The notes below the pieces were generated by a model. The model searched no databases. It was not told the DNA's origin and saw nothing but the letters and a program-made list of their open reading frames with translations. The position numbers and the translations under genes were made by a program. Shown piece by piece: positions 1 to 8,080 of a stretch of DNA of 64,000 nt. How positions within the stretch are numbered: position 1 is the stretch's first letter; every line of letters begins with the position of its first letter. This DNA is from Aquabacter cavernae (GTDB lineage: Bacteria > Pseudomonadota > Alphaproteobacteria > Rhizobiales > Xanthobacteraceae). The stretch is from NCBI RefSeq assembly GCF_003993795.1, contig NZ_RWKV01000007.1:62001-126000 (forward strand). Direction: 5' to 3'.

Positions 1-207
1 GTGGCCCGGCGCGAGGACCATGTGATCGTGGGGGTTCAGGCCGTGGGCGCCCATGTGAGCGAATTGTCCGCCGCGTTCGTCACCGCCATTGAGATGGGCG
101 CGCGGCTGGAAGATGTGGCGGGCATGATCCACGCCCACCCGACTCTCGGTGAAGCCTTCCACGAGGCCGCCTTGGCTGCGCTTTCGGGCGGCTCCGCGCG
201 GCACTGA
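1..207 (+). CDS. lpdA: Dihydrolipoyl dehydrogenase, C-terminal fragment (cut by window edge)
   Basis: This is the last 68 residues of a flavoprotein disulfide reductase; the rest lies before the window. It shows the dimerisation domain of dihydrolipoamide dehydrogenase, with the family pattern VGxHxxEL and the active-site [15 protein letters not shown] stretch, in which the second His and the following Glu form the catalytic dyad that relays protons to the redox disulfide of the partner subunit. In the cell such enzymes reoxidise dihydrolipoyl groups of 2-oxoacid dehydrogenase complexes or the glycine cleavage system. Which complex this copy serves cannot be told, because the upstream neighbours are not visible. 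The GTG at position 1 is an internal codon, not a start. Confidence 0.8.
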   Translation: MARREDHVIVGVQAVGAHVSELSAAFVTAIEMGARLEDVAGMIHAHPTLGEAFHEAALAALSGGSARH

Positions 208-241
208 ACGTTGCGCTCGATTTCGCCGTGAGGCTGCGCGC

Positions 242-481
242 TCAGGTGTTCAAACCTGCCGCCACGCCGCCCAGGATAAGCAGGCTGAGGAGGATAAGGC
301 GCCACAGCCGCATGCCCTGGGTCTCCTGGGACGGGTTGGCGTCACGTTCGGATCTGCGCACTGCAGACCCGGTGCCGACTGCCCGCCTGCCGGATCCCGG
401 AAGCAGGAGCGCGGACAGCGTGGGCGCGTGATCACTTTCGACGGAATGGATGGCGTGTCCAACACTTGGGGCATCAGCCAT
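242..481 (-). CDS. Small putative tail-anchored membrane protein
   Basis: A 79-residue reading frame convergent with the preceding gene. Its ATG is preceded, on the minus strand, by a strong GGGAGGAG ribosome binding site about 8 nt upstream, which is the main reason to believe it. Residues 1-56 are polar and low in complexity. Residues 57-79 begin MRLWRLILLSLLILG and form one clear hydrophobic segment at the very C terminus, as in tail-anchored or single-pass small proteins. I do not recognise a family. It could instead be non-coding; an overlapping 120-residue frame on the same strand has no comparable start signal. Confidence 0.5.
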   Translation of the reverse strand: MADAPSVGHAIHSVESDHAPTLSALLLPGSGRRAVGTGSAVRRSERDANPSQETQGMRLWRLILLSLLILGGVAAGLNT

Positions 482-700
482 CGGCGTCTCCTCCCATCAA
501 AAGCGCATCGCGGCTTAAGGATGAACGCCGAGGGATAGAATCCTTTCCGTAAATCGGGGATTCTGTTCCATGCGGCCGCCGGTGACGCATCGGCCTGTGC
601 CAGCAGGATCATCCCTCCTTAAGAAAACTGTCTCGGCGGCGCCCGTACACGGGCCGCTTGGCGCGTTCCGCGGCGCCCCGTCCCACGCCACGGCGCGCGG

Positions 701-730
701 TTGACAGGCGCGCAAGATGGAGCAGATAAT
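701..730 (+). promoter_or_regulatory. Sigma70-type promoter of the 797-7963 operon
   Basis: A perfect TTGACA -35 element (701-706) is followed after 18 bp by GATAAT (725-730). The start of transcription would fall near 737, inside the TTGTCCGACAA operator. The rest of the gene-free stretch 482-796 shows no other convincing feature. Confidence 0.7.
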
Positions 731-734
731 CCGT

Positions 735-745
735 TTGTCCGACAA
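735..745. promoter_or_regulatory. Candidate GntR/FadR-family operator (TTGTCCGACAA)
   Basis: TTGTCCGACAA is a perfect 5-bp dyad around a central C. It fits the TNGTNNNACNA pattern known for FadR-subfamily GntR regulators. It overlaps the predicted transcription start, as expected for a repressor, and recurs with one mismatch at 7977-7987 in front of the GntR gene. Confidence 0.6.
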
Positions 746-796
746 TAGGACGGCATGAAAATCATGCCCAAAGAAGAAAACCTGGGAGGAAATCCG

Positions 797-2008
797 ATGA
801 AACGTGTCTTGGCGTGCGCCCTTGGCGCGGCGCTGGCCTTCGTCGTGCCTGCGGCGGCGGAGATTCCCGCGCGGGGCGTGAAGGTCGGCGTGCTCACCGA
901 TCTCAGCGGCGTCTATACCGACCTCACTGGCGTCGGCTCCATCGAAGCCGCGAAGATGGCGGTGGAGGATTTCGGCGGCACCATCAACGGCAAGCCCATC
1001 TCCATCGTGTCCGCCGACGGCCAGAACAAGGCCGACGTGGGCGCCAACATCGCCCGCAAATGGATCGACGAGGAGAATGTGGACACCATCGTCGATACGC
1101 CCAACACGGCGATCGCGCTGGCGGTTCAGGAGATCACCCGCGCGAAGAACAAGGTACTGCTGAATACCGGCTCGGCGTCCACGGTGTTCACCAACAAGGC
1201 ATGCTCGCCCACCTCGTTCCAGTGGGTCTATGATTCCTACGCCATGGCCAACGGCACCGCCCGCTCCGTCGTGGCCGAGGGCGGCAAGACCTGGTTCTTC
1301 ATCACGGCGGATTACGGCTTCGGCCATTCGCTGGAGACCGACGCCAGCGAAGTGGTCGTCGCCAATGGCGGCAAGGTGCTCGGCTCGGTGCGCCACCCGC
1401 TCAACAATGCCGACTTCTCCTCCTTCCTGCTGAAGGCGCAGGCTTCCGGCGCCGATGTCATCGCATTCGCCAATGCCGGCGCGGACCTCATCAATTCCAT
1501 CAAGCAGGCCAACGAGTTCGGCATTGCCAACGGCAAGCAGCGCCTCGCCGCCATGGTGATCTTCATCACCGACATCCATGCGCTGGGCCTCAACCAGGCC
1601 AAGGGCCTGCTGCTCACGGACGGCTGGTACTGGGACATGGACGAGCGCAACCGCGCCTGGGCGGCCCGCTGGTCGGCCCGGGTGGGCGGCAATCGCAAGC
1701 CCACCATGCTGCATGCCGGCGTCTATTCGGCGGTGCTGCATTATCTGCGCGCGGCGAAGGCGGCCAATTCCACCGAGGGCGACGTGGTGGCCGCCAAGAT
1801 GCGCGAACTGCCCATCGACGACTTCTTCGCCCGCAACGGCTCCATCCGCCCCGACGGCCGGATGATCCACGACATGTATCTGGCGCAGGTGAAGACCCCG
1901 GAAGAATCCAAGGGTCCGTGGGACTATCTGAAGATCCTGCGCACCATTCCGGCGGCCGAAGCCTTCCGCCCCCTCTCGCGCAGCGAATGCCCGCTGGTGA
2001 AGAGCTGA
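797..2008 (+). CDS. ABC transporter substrate-binding protein (branched-chain amino acid/amide type)
   Basis: A 403-residue periplasmic binding protein of the LivJ/LivK-like family, with a typical signal peptide (MKRVLACALGAALAF then an Ala-rich cleavage region near residue 21). The mature start KVGVLTDLSGVY matches the family's first beta strand and ligand-binding loop, and the internal WFFITADYGFGHSLE segment is also characteristic. Start 797 is chosen because GGGAGGA lies at 784-790; an upstream in-frame ATG at 755 has no such site and would bury the signal peptide. No permease or ATPase gene is beside it, so it is an orphan that must use importer subunits encoded elsewhere. It is first in a catabolic operon, so the ligand is probably a carboxylic or aromatic acid degraded by the downstream enzymes. 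Confidence 0.85.
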   Translation: MKRVLACALGAALAFVVPAAAEIPARGVKVGVLTDLSGVYTDLTGVGSIEAAKMAVEDFGGTINGKPISIVSADGQNKADVGANIARKWIDEENVDTIVDTPNTAIALAVQEITRAKNKVLLNTGSASTVFTNKACSPTSFQWVYDSYAMANGTARSVVAEGGKTWFFITADYGFGHSLETDASEVVVANGGKVLGSVRHPLNNADFSSFLLKAQASGADVIAFANAGADLINSIKQANEFGIANGKQRLAAMVIFITDIHALGLNQAKGLLLTDGWYWDMDERNRAWAARWSARVGGNRKPTMLHAGVYSAVLHYLRAAKAANSTEGDVVAAKMRELPIDDFFARNGSIRPDGRMIHDMYLAQVKTPEESKGPWDYLKILRTIPAAEAFRPLSRSECPLVKS

Positions 2009-2013
2009 CCCGT

Positions 2014-2045
2014 CCCGCGCCCGGCCTTTCCCGGCCGGGCGCGGG
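2014..2045 (+). terminator. GC-rich hairpin after the binding-protein gene
   Basis: A perfect 13-bp stem (2014-2026 with 2033-2045) and a 6-nt loop begin 5 bp after the stop codon. There is no U-run, so it may act as an mRNA 3'-end stabiliser that raises binding-protein expression over the downstream enzymes rather than as a full terminator. Confidence 0.55.
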
Positions 2046-2081
2046 CCCGAACCATCGAGACTTTATGACGGCCCGCATCCC

Positions 2082-3152
2082 ATGACCGCTCTCGCTCCCA
2101 TGAGCCCCGCTGTTCCCACGGGCCCCGTTGCCCCCGCGCCGCCCCGGCTCGCCATTCCCGCGCTGGAGCGTCATCTGGCCGCCGCCATTCCCGGTTTCTC
2201 CGGGCCCGTCTCGGTGACCTATATTTCTGGGGGGCAGTCCAATCCCACCTTCTTCGTGGACAGCCCCACCCACCGGCTGGTGCTGCGCAAGCAGCCGGGC
2301 GGGGAGGTGCTTCCTTCCGCCCATGCGGTGGACCGGGAGCACCGCATCCAGGCGGCGCTGGCGGGCAGTGACGTGCCGGTGCCGCCCATGGTGCATTTCT
2401 GCGCGGATCGCTCGGTCATCGGCACGCCCTTCTATGTGATGGGGCGCGTGGAGGGGCGGGTGTTCGCGGCGTGCGACCTCGCCGATGCGGCGCCCCAGGA
2501 GCGCCGCGCCATCTACCGTTCGGCCGCCGAGACCTTGGCGCGCCTGCATGCGGTGGACTGGCGCGCGGCGGGCCTGTCCGATTATGGCCGTCCGGACGGC
2601 TATTTCGAGCGGCAGGTGGCCCGCTGGACGCGCCAGTGGCATGCGTCGCGCACCCGCGACCTGCCCGAGGTGGAGCGCCTCATCGACTGGCTGCCGCGCC
2701 ATTTCCCGCAAGGGGGCGAGGCGACCATCGTCCATGGGGATTTCCGCATCGGCAATCTCATGATCCATCCCACCGAGCCGCGCGTGGTGGCGGTGCTGGA
2801 CTGGGAATTGTCCACCATCGGCGATCCCATGGCCGACATCGCCCATTTCGGCGTCGCCTGGGATACCCGCCCGGATGAGTATGGCGGCCTGCTCGGCCTT
2901 GATCTGGCGGGCCTCGACTTGCCCGACCGCGAGGACTTTCTCGGCTGGTACGGCGCGGCGGGCGGGCAGGCGGAGCGCTTCTGCGCCTTCCACCGCATCT
3001 TCGCCCTGTTCCGCTACGCGGTCATTTTCGAGGGCATCGCGGCCCGCGCCCAGCAGGGAAACGCGGCCTCCGGCGAGGCGGCGGCGGTGGGGCGGCTCTC
3101 CCAGAATTTCGCGCGCCACGCGGTGGCGCTGATCGACGGCGGGGCGCGCTGA
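2082..3152 (+). CDS. APH-fold phosphotransferase (ACAD10/11- or LvaA-type kinase)
   Basis: A 356-residue protein of the aminoglycoside phosphotransferase/choline kinase fold. The Brenner-type catalytic loop VHGDFRIGNL is near residue 217 (catalytic Asp), the metal-binding DWE is near 240, and the N-lobe has GGQSNPTFFV and VLRKQP. In human ACAD10/ACAD11 this domain is fused to an acyl-CoA dehydrogenase, and in bacterial levulinate catabolism the LvaA kinase works with the dehydrogenase LvaC to phosphorylate 4-hydroxyacyl-CoA so that the 4-hydroxyl can be eliminated. The next gene encodes such a dehydrogenase, so a hydroxyacyl-CoA kinase role is the best inference. Antibiotic resistance is unlikely from context. 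The closest in-frame ATG (2082) is used. Confidence 0.8.
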   Translation: MTALAPMSPAVPTGPVAPAPPRLAIPALERHLAAAIPGFSGPVSVTYISGGQSNPTFFVDSPTHRLVLRKQPGGEVLPSAHAVDREHRIQAALAGSDVPVPPMVHFCADRSVIGTPFYVMGRVEGRVFAACDLADAAPQERRAIYRSAAETLARLHAVDWRAAGLSDYGRPDGYFERQVARWTRQWHASRTRDLPEVERLIDWLPRHFPQGGEATIVHGDFRIGNLMIHPTEPRVVAVLDWELSTIGDPMADIAHFGVAWDTRPDEYGGLLGLDLAGLDLPDREDFLGWYGAAGGQAERFCAFHRIFALFRYAVIFEGIAARAQQGNAASGEAAAVGRLSQNFARHAVALIDGGAR

Positions 3153-3191
3153 GCGCCCGCCGCTCCCGGACAGCAAAAGAGGATTGCGAGG

Positions 3192-4451
3192 ATGGATTTC
3201 GCCTATTCGCCGAAGGTGGAGGCGCTGCGCACCCGCCTTCAGGATTTCATGCGCGCCCATGTCCTGCCCGCCAACACCGCGTGGCACCACGCCTGCGAGG
3301 AGGGGCGCTATCCCCTGGAGATCGTGGAGCGCCTGAAGGCAAAGGCCTATGAGGACGGGCTGTGGAACCTGTTCCTGCCGCAACTGCACGATGACGAGCC
3401 GGGCACGCGCCTCACCAATCTGGAATATGCCCCGCTGGCGGAGATCATGGGCCGGGTGCCCTGGGCGGCGGAGGTGTTCAACTGCAACGCCCCCGACACC
3501 GGCAACATGGAGCTGCTGCACCTGTTCGCGACGCCGGACCAGCGCGCGCAATGGCTGCTGCCGCTGCTGGAAGGGCGCATCCGGTCCTGCGTGGGCATCA
3601 CCGAGCCGGACACGGCCTCCTCCGATCCCACCAATCTGCAGACCACCATCGTTCGCGACGGCTCCGATTATGTGGTCAACGGGCGCAAATGGTTCATGAC
3701 CGGCGCCAAGCATCCCCATAACCGCTTCGTCATCGTCATGGGCCTGTCGGACCCGCGCCCCGATGCCGATGCCCATGCGCGCCATTCCATGGTGATCGTG
3801 CCGTTCGATACGCCCGGCCTGCGCCTCGTGCGGGACGTGCCCATCATGCACCACCATTCGCCGGAGGGGCATTGCGAGGTGGTGTTCGAGAATGTGCGCG
3901 TGCCCGCCGCCAACCTGTTGGGCCAGGAAGGGCAGGGCTTCGCGCTCGCCCAGGCGCGGCTTGGGCCGGGGCGGGTGCACCATTGCATGCGCACCATCGG
4001 CCAGTGCGAACTGGCGCTCGACCTGATGCTGGAGCGCGCCCAGGAGCGGCGCACCTTCGGCCGCACCCTCTCGGACTATGCCAACATCCAGGACTGGATC
4101 GCCCAGTCGCGCATCGAGATCGACCAGTTGCGCCTCTATGTGCTGCGGGCCGCATGGCTCATGGACACGTCTGGAAACCAGGCGGCGCGCTTGGAAGTTT
4201 CCGCCATCAAGGTGGCGGCGGCGCGGGTTCAGACACAGGTGGTGGACCGGGCGATCCAGGTGTTCGGCGCCATGGGCCTCACCCCCGACACGCCGCTCTC
4301 CTTCCTCTGGACGTGGGGCCGGGCGCTGCGCTTCATTGACGGGCCGGACGAAGTCCATCTGCGCACCATCGCGCGGGCGGAAATCAAGAAGAGCAAGGCC
4401 CGGCGGGGCGAGGGGGCGGCCTATCTGGTGCCGCCCGCGGCCCACGCCTGA
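3192..4451 (+). CDS. Acyl-CoA dehydrogenase, ACAD10/11-like
   Basis: A 419-residue FAD-dependent acyl-CoA dehydrogenase. Visible family features are the FAD/substrate segment CVGITEPDTASSDPTNL (residues about 136-152), KWFMTGA, the middle beta domain with VPAANLLGQEGQGF, and a C-terminal helical domain ending in a GPDEVHLRTIAR motif typical of ACAD10/11 and LvaC-like enzymes. The start has GAGGATTGCGAGG just upstream. It lies 39 bp after the APH-fold kinase gene. Together they would phosphorylate and eliminate the hydroxyl of a 4-hydroxyacyl-CoA, or the dehydrogenase alone could perform ordinary alpha,beta-desaturation. The exact substrate cannot be read from sequence. Confidence 0.88.
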   Translation: MDFAYSPKVEALRTRLQDFMRAHVLPANTAWHHACEEGRYPLEIVERLKAKAYEDGLWNLFLPQLHDDEPGTRLTNLEYAPLAEIMGRVPWAAEVFNCNAPDTGNMELLHLFATPDQRAQWLLPLLEGRIRSCVGITEPDTASSDPTNLQTTIVRDGSDYVVNGRKWFMTGAKHPHNRFVIVMGLSDPRPDADAHARHSMVIVPFDTPGLRLVRDVPIMHHHSPEGHCEVVFENVRVPAANLLGQEGQGFALAQARLGPGRVHHCMRTIGQCELALDLMLERAQERRTFGRTLSDYANIQDWIAQSRIEIDQLRLYVLRAAWLMDTSGNQAARLEVSAIKVAAARVQTQVVDRAIQVFGAMGLTPDTPLSFLWTWGRALRFIDGPDEVHLRTIARAEIKKSKARRGEGAAYLVPPAAHA

Positions 4452-4486
4452 GCGCCCGTGAGAGCACTGAAAACGGAGAGATGGCG

Positions 4487-5458
4487 ATGCGCGGATGGCT
4501 GGTAGAGGAGATCACCGAGGACGGAGCCATGTCCTTTACCCAATGCCCCATTCCCGTCGCCTCTCCCGAGGGATGCGTGGTGCGGGTGGAGGCGGCGGGG
4601 GTGAACTTCCTCGATACGCTCATGATCCGCGGCAAGTATCAGGTGAAGCCGTTGCCCCCGTTCATCCCCGGCATCGAGGTGGTGGGCACCGTGGTCGAGA
4701 CCGGCGCCCAGGGTCGCTTCCGCGTGGGCCAGCGCATCTGCGCGCTGCTGGACAAGGGCGCCTTCGCCGAATTCGCCGCCATTCCCGCGTTGGGAGCGGA
4801 GGCGGTGCCGGATGACTTCCCGATCCGCGAGGCGGTGGCACTGCCGGTCATCTACCCCACCGCCCATCTCGCTTTGAAGGACCGGGCGGGGCTGAAGGCG
4901 GGCGAGACGGTGCTGGTGCATGCGGGTGCGGGCGGCGTCGGGTCGGCGGCCATCCAACTGGCCCGCCACTGGGGTGCCCGCGTCATCGCCACGGCGGCGG
5001 GGGCGGAGAAGCTCGCCCTGTGCCATGCCATGGGGGCGGAGCATGCCATCGACTACAGCACCGAGCCGCTGGTGGAGCGGGTGCGCGAGATCACTGGCGG
5101 GGCAGGGGTGGATGTGGTCGTCGATCCCGTGGGCGGAAAGGTGGCCCTGGACAGCCTGCGCTGTCTCGCCTGGGGCGGGCGGCTGGTGATCGTGGGCTTT
5201 GCAGGCGGCAGCATCGCCGAACTGCCCTCCAACCGCCTGCTGCTGAAGAATGCCGCCGCCATGGGCGTCTATTGGGGCGACTATCGCCGCCACCATCCCG
5301 AACGGGTGGCGCAGGTGTTTGCGGACCTGTTCGCCCTGAAGCAAGCGGGCGCCATCGCCCCCCTGGTGCGCGATGTCTTCCCGCTTGCCGAGGCGCCCCG
5401 CGCGCTCGAAGCCCTGGCGGGTCGGCAGACCGTGGGCAAGGTGGTGCTGGAGCCGTGA
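4487..5458 (+). CDS. NADPH:quinone oxidoreductase-like MDR protein
   Basis: A zinc-independent medium-chain dehydrogenase/reductase of about 323 residues. The N-terminal GroES-like domain has EAAGVNFLDTLMIRGKY, the hallmark of the quinone oxidoreductase branch, and the Rossmann domain has VHAGAGGVGSAAIQLA (NADP binding). The structural-zinc cysteines of alcohol dehydrogenases are absent. GGAGAG touches the ATG at 4481 but lies about 6 nt before the ATG at 4487, so 4487 is preferred. In this operon it could reduce an enoyl-CoA or a conjugated ketone intermediate; genuine quinone reduction is the alternative. Its stop overlaps the GTG start of the next gene. Confidence 0.85.
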   Translation: MRGWLVEEITEDGAMSFTQCPIPVASPEGCVVRVEAAGVNFLDTLMIRGKYQVKPLPPFIPGIEVVGTVVETGAQGRFRVGQRICALLDKGAFAEFAAIPALGAEAVPDDFPIREAVALPVIYPTAHLALKDRAGLKAGETVLVHAGAGGVGSAAIQLARHWGARVIATAAGAEKLALCHAMGAEHAIDYSTEPLVERVREITGGAGVDVVVDPVGGKVALDSLRCLAWGGRLVIVGFAGGSIAELPSNRLLLKNAAAMGVYWGDYRRHHPERVAQVFADLFALKQAGAIAPLVRDVFPLAEAPRALEALAGRQTVGKVVLEP

Positions 5459-6330
5459 GCCGGGCGCGCGCCTTCGATCCCCACCGGCTGCGGGCGCTGC
5501 GCTTCCCGCCGATCACCCACGCCTATGGCGCGCGCGACTGCATCCTCTATGCGCTGGGCATCGGCTATGGCGACGACCCGCTGGACGAGGGGCAGCTCGG
5601 CTTCCTCCTGGAGGAGCGGTTGTCCGTGGCGCCCACCTTCGCGAGCTTCATGGCCTATCCGGGCTTCTGGTATCGCGATTTGGACACGGGGCTGGATGCG
5701 AGCCGCGTGGTGCATCTGGCTGAGCGCATCGAGATCCTGGCGCCGCTGCCCGCCGAAGGCCGTGTCACGGCGGAGGGCGGCGTGATCACGGTGGAGGATC
5801 TGGGCACTGAGCGCGGCGCGCTGGTGGTAAGCCGGCGGGACATAAACGACGTGGAGAGCGGGCGGACCCTCGCGCGGGTGACGCAGACCGTGCTGGCGCG
5901 CGGCGATGGCGGGTTCGAGGCCACGCCCGCGCCCCGGCCGCCGCGCGCGCCCTCCCTCATTCCCGCGCGGGCGCCGGACCATGTGGTGACGCGCGCCACC
6001 TCGCTCCGCGCGGCGTTGATCTTCCGCCTGTCCGGCGACCTGAACCCGCTTCATGCGGACCCGGAGATGGCACGGGCGGCGGGGTTTCCCCGGCCCATCC
6101 TGCACGGCCTCGCCACCTATGGCGTGGTGGGCCGGGCGCTGGTGGAGACGGTGGCGCAGGGAAGCCCGACGCGCCTTGTGATGATGGATGCGCGCTTCAC
6201 CGCGCCGGTTTTTCCCGGCGAGGCGGTGCGCACGGAAATCTGGGCGGACGGCCAGGAGACGCGCTTCCGCGCGCTGGTGGACGACCGCGTGGTGATGGAC
6301 CAGGGCATCGCCCTGCTGACGGACCGCTGA
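5455..6330 (+). CDS. MaoC-type (R)-specific enoyl-CoA hydratase 2
   Basis: A 291-residue double-hotdog dehydratase. The C-terminal MaoC domain has the hydratase-2 motif SGDLNPLHADPEMA at residues 193-206, in which Asp195 and His200 are the expected catalytic pair, followed by GFPRPILHGL. The N-terminal half is the second, non-catalytic hotdog seen in eukaryotic hydratase 2 and related bacterial enzymes. The GTG start at 5455 overlaps the stop of the preceding gene, indicating translational coupling; the open frame extends upstream only as a shadow. It would hydrate a 2-enoyl-CoA to a (3R)-hydroxyacyl-CoA in the acyl-CoA pathway of this operon. Confidence 0.85.
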   Translation: MSRARAFDPHRLRALRFPPITHAYGARDCILYALGIGYGDDPLDEGQLGFLLEERLSVAPTFASFMAYPGFWYRDLDTGLDASRVVHLAERIEILAPLPAEGRVTAEGGVITVEDLGTERGALVVSRRDINDVESGRTLARVTQTVLARGDGGFEATPAPRPPRAPSLIPARAPDHVVTRATSLRAALIFRLSGDLNPLHADPEMARAAGFPRPILHGLATYGVVGRALVETVAQGSPTRLVMMDARFTAPVFPGEAVRTEIWADGQETRFRALVDDRVVMDQGIALLTDR

Positions 6331-6382
6331 CGCCCTGCGCCTCGAATGCGCGGGAGCCGAAAAGACGATCGAGGAGGAAGCC

Positions 6383-7963
6383 ATGATCAGACGCGAGGTC
6401 CATTTCGGGCGGCTCGTGCCCACCTTCGCGGAGCGCCCCGCCACTGTGGATGCCATGTTCCGCGCCCGTGTGACTGACGCCCCGGACGCGCCAGCCCTCG
6501 TGGCCGGCGAGCGGCGCATCAGCTATGGCCAATTGGATGCCGCCGTGGACCGGCTTACGGCGAGCCTGCGCGGACGTGGCATCGTCAAGGGCGACCGGGT
6601 GGCGACGCTCATCGGCAACCGGCCGGAAGTGATTGAAGTCTCGCTCGCCTGCGGGCGGCTCGGCGCCATCCATGTGCCCATGGACATCCGCCAGCGCGCC
6701 CCGGAAATCGCCTATGCCCTGACCCAGAGCGAGGCGGCCCTGCTGCTCCATGACGAAAGCTGCGCCGGTCAGGTGCCCGCGCCCGCCGACATGGCAAGCG
6801 TGCGCCACACGGTGGTGGTGGGCGCCGCCGTGCCCGGTGCCGACAGCTATGAGGCGCTGTTGCGGGACGGCGGGGACAGCGCGCCCCCGGCGCGGCTGGA
6901 CGAGGACGACCCCTTCTGCATCCTCTACACCTCCGGCACCACGGGGCGGCCCAAGGGGGCGGTGCTGACCCATTTCGGGGTCATCCATTCCTGCCTGCAT
7001 TATCGCGGCGCGCTGGGGCTGACATCTTCCGATCGCGTGGTGCTGGCGGTGCCCTGCGCCCATGTGACGGGGCTGGTGGGGGTGATCCATACGGCGCTGT
7101 CGGCGGGCGCGTGCCTCATCATGATGGCGCAGTTCAAGGCCCGCGCCTTCCTGGAACTGGCGGAACGCGAGCGGGCGAGCGCCACGCTCATGGTGCCGGC
7201 CATGTACAGCCTGTGCCTGCTGGATGCGGAGTTCGACCGCTTCGACCTGTCGAGCTGGCGGGTCGGCGCCTTCGGCGGTGCGCCCATGCCAGAACCGGTG
7301 GCGCTGCGCCTGAAGGCCAAGAGCCCGGCGCTCACCCTGTTCAACGTCTACGGCTCCACGGAGACCACCTCGCCCGTGGCCATCCTGCCCGCCGATGCCC
7401 CCATGGAGCGGCTGAACTGCGTGGGCAAGGTGCTGCCTTGCGCCGATATCCGCGTGATGGACGAAGCGGGCCGCGAGGTGGCGCCGGGGGAGGCGGGCGA
7501 ATTGTGGATCGCGGGCGCCTCCGTGGTGCCGGGCTATTGGCGCAATCCGGAGGCGGACGCGGCGGGCTTCACGGGCGGCTACTGGCGCTCCGGGGATGTG
7601 GGGTCCATCGATGCGGAGGGCTATTTGAAGGTGTTCGACCGCAAGAAGGACATGATCAACCGCGCCGGATACAAGGTCTATTCCGCCGAGGTGGAGAGCG
7701 TGATCGTGGACCATCCCGGCGTCAGCGAGGCGGCGGTGGTGGGCTATCCCGACCCGGTGCTGGGCGAGCGCGTGGCCGCCTTCGTGACGGCGAAGGAGGG
7801 GGTGGCCGAAGACAGCCTGCGCCTGTTCTGCGCCGCCCGCCTGTCCGACTACAAGGTGCCGGACCGCATCACCTTCCTGCGCGACGGCCTGCCCCGCAAC
7901 GCCAACGGCAAGGTGCTGAAAGCCGAGCTGCGCAGCCGCGCGGTGGCGGGCGCCCCCGCATGA
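6383..7963 (+). CDS. Acyl-CoA synthetase (AMP-forming)
   Basis: A 526-residue ANL-superfamily ligase. The P-loop YTSGTTGRPKG is near residues 182-192, the adenine/acyl pocket motif YGSTETTSP follows, then the hinge region with YLKVFDRKKDMINRAGYK and a C-terminal NANGKVLK whose Lys catalyses adenylation. It activates a free acid to its CoA thioester, the entry reaction for the dehydrogenase and hydratase encoded upstream. A GGAGG site precedes the ATG. The substrate is not evident; sequence layout is like short- to medium-chain or aryl/alkyl acid ligases. Confidence 0.88.
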   Translation: MIRREVHFGRLVPTFAERPATVDAMFRARVTDAPDAPALVAGERRISYGQLDAAVDRLTASLRGRGIVKGDRVATLIGNRPEVIEVSLACGRLGAIHVPMDIRQRAPEIAYALTQSEAALLLHDESCAGQVPAPADMASVRHTVVVGAAVPGADSYEALLRDGGDSAPPARLDEDDPFCILYTSGTTGRPKGAVLTHFGVIHSCLHYRGALGLTSSDRVVLAVPCAHVTGLVGVIHTALSAGACLIMMAQFKARAFLELAERERASATLMVPAMYSLCLLDAEFDRFDLSSWRVGAFGGAPMPEPVALRLKAKSPALTLFNVYGSTETTSPVAILPADAPMERLNCVGKVLPCADIRVMDEAGREVAPGEAGELWIAGASVVPGYWRNPEADAAGFTGGYWRSGDVGSIDAEGYLKVFDRKKDMINRAGYKVYSAEVESVIVDHPGVSEAAVVGYPDPVLGERVAAFVTAKEGVAEDSLRLFCAARLSDYKVPDRITFLRDGLPRNANGKVLKAELRSRAVAGAPA

Positions 7964-7976
7964 GCGCGGCTCGACA

Positions 7977-7987
7977 TTGTCCGACAG
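7977..7987. promoter_or_regulatory. Second candidate GntR operator (TTGTCCGACAG)
   Basis: It matches the 735-745 operator at 10 of 11 positions and lies 14 bp after the acyl-CoA synthetase stop and about 93 bp before the GntR start. This suggests autoregulation of the regulator gene. Confidence 0.5.
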
Positions 7988-8080
7988 GCGGATTAGAGGC
8001 TGATCGGATCAGGTGGGATGCCCGGCGGAAACCGTTCCGGGATGTTTCCGGCTTGGTCTGAAGGAAGGGCGGTCAGCACC

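Noticed and set aside
250-612. 120-residue minus-strand frame overlapping the small membrane protein
   Set aside because: No ribosome binding site, Cys/Arg/Pro-rich translation and no hydrophobic or domain pattern; the 79-residue frame is better supported.
2082-3152. Aminoglycoside resistance gene
   Set aside because: The fold is APH-like, but the position beside an ACAD11-like dehydrogenase in a CoA operon points to hydroxyacyl-CoA metabolism.
1614-4445. 943-residue open frame on the minus strand
   Set aside because: It lies antisense to three clear genes with strong family motifs. Its translation is His/Arg/Gly-rich with no domain, the usual shadow frame of high-GC coding DNA.
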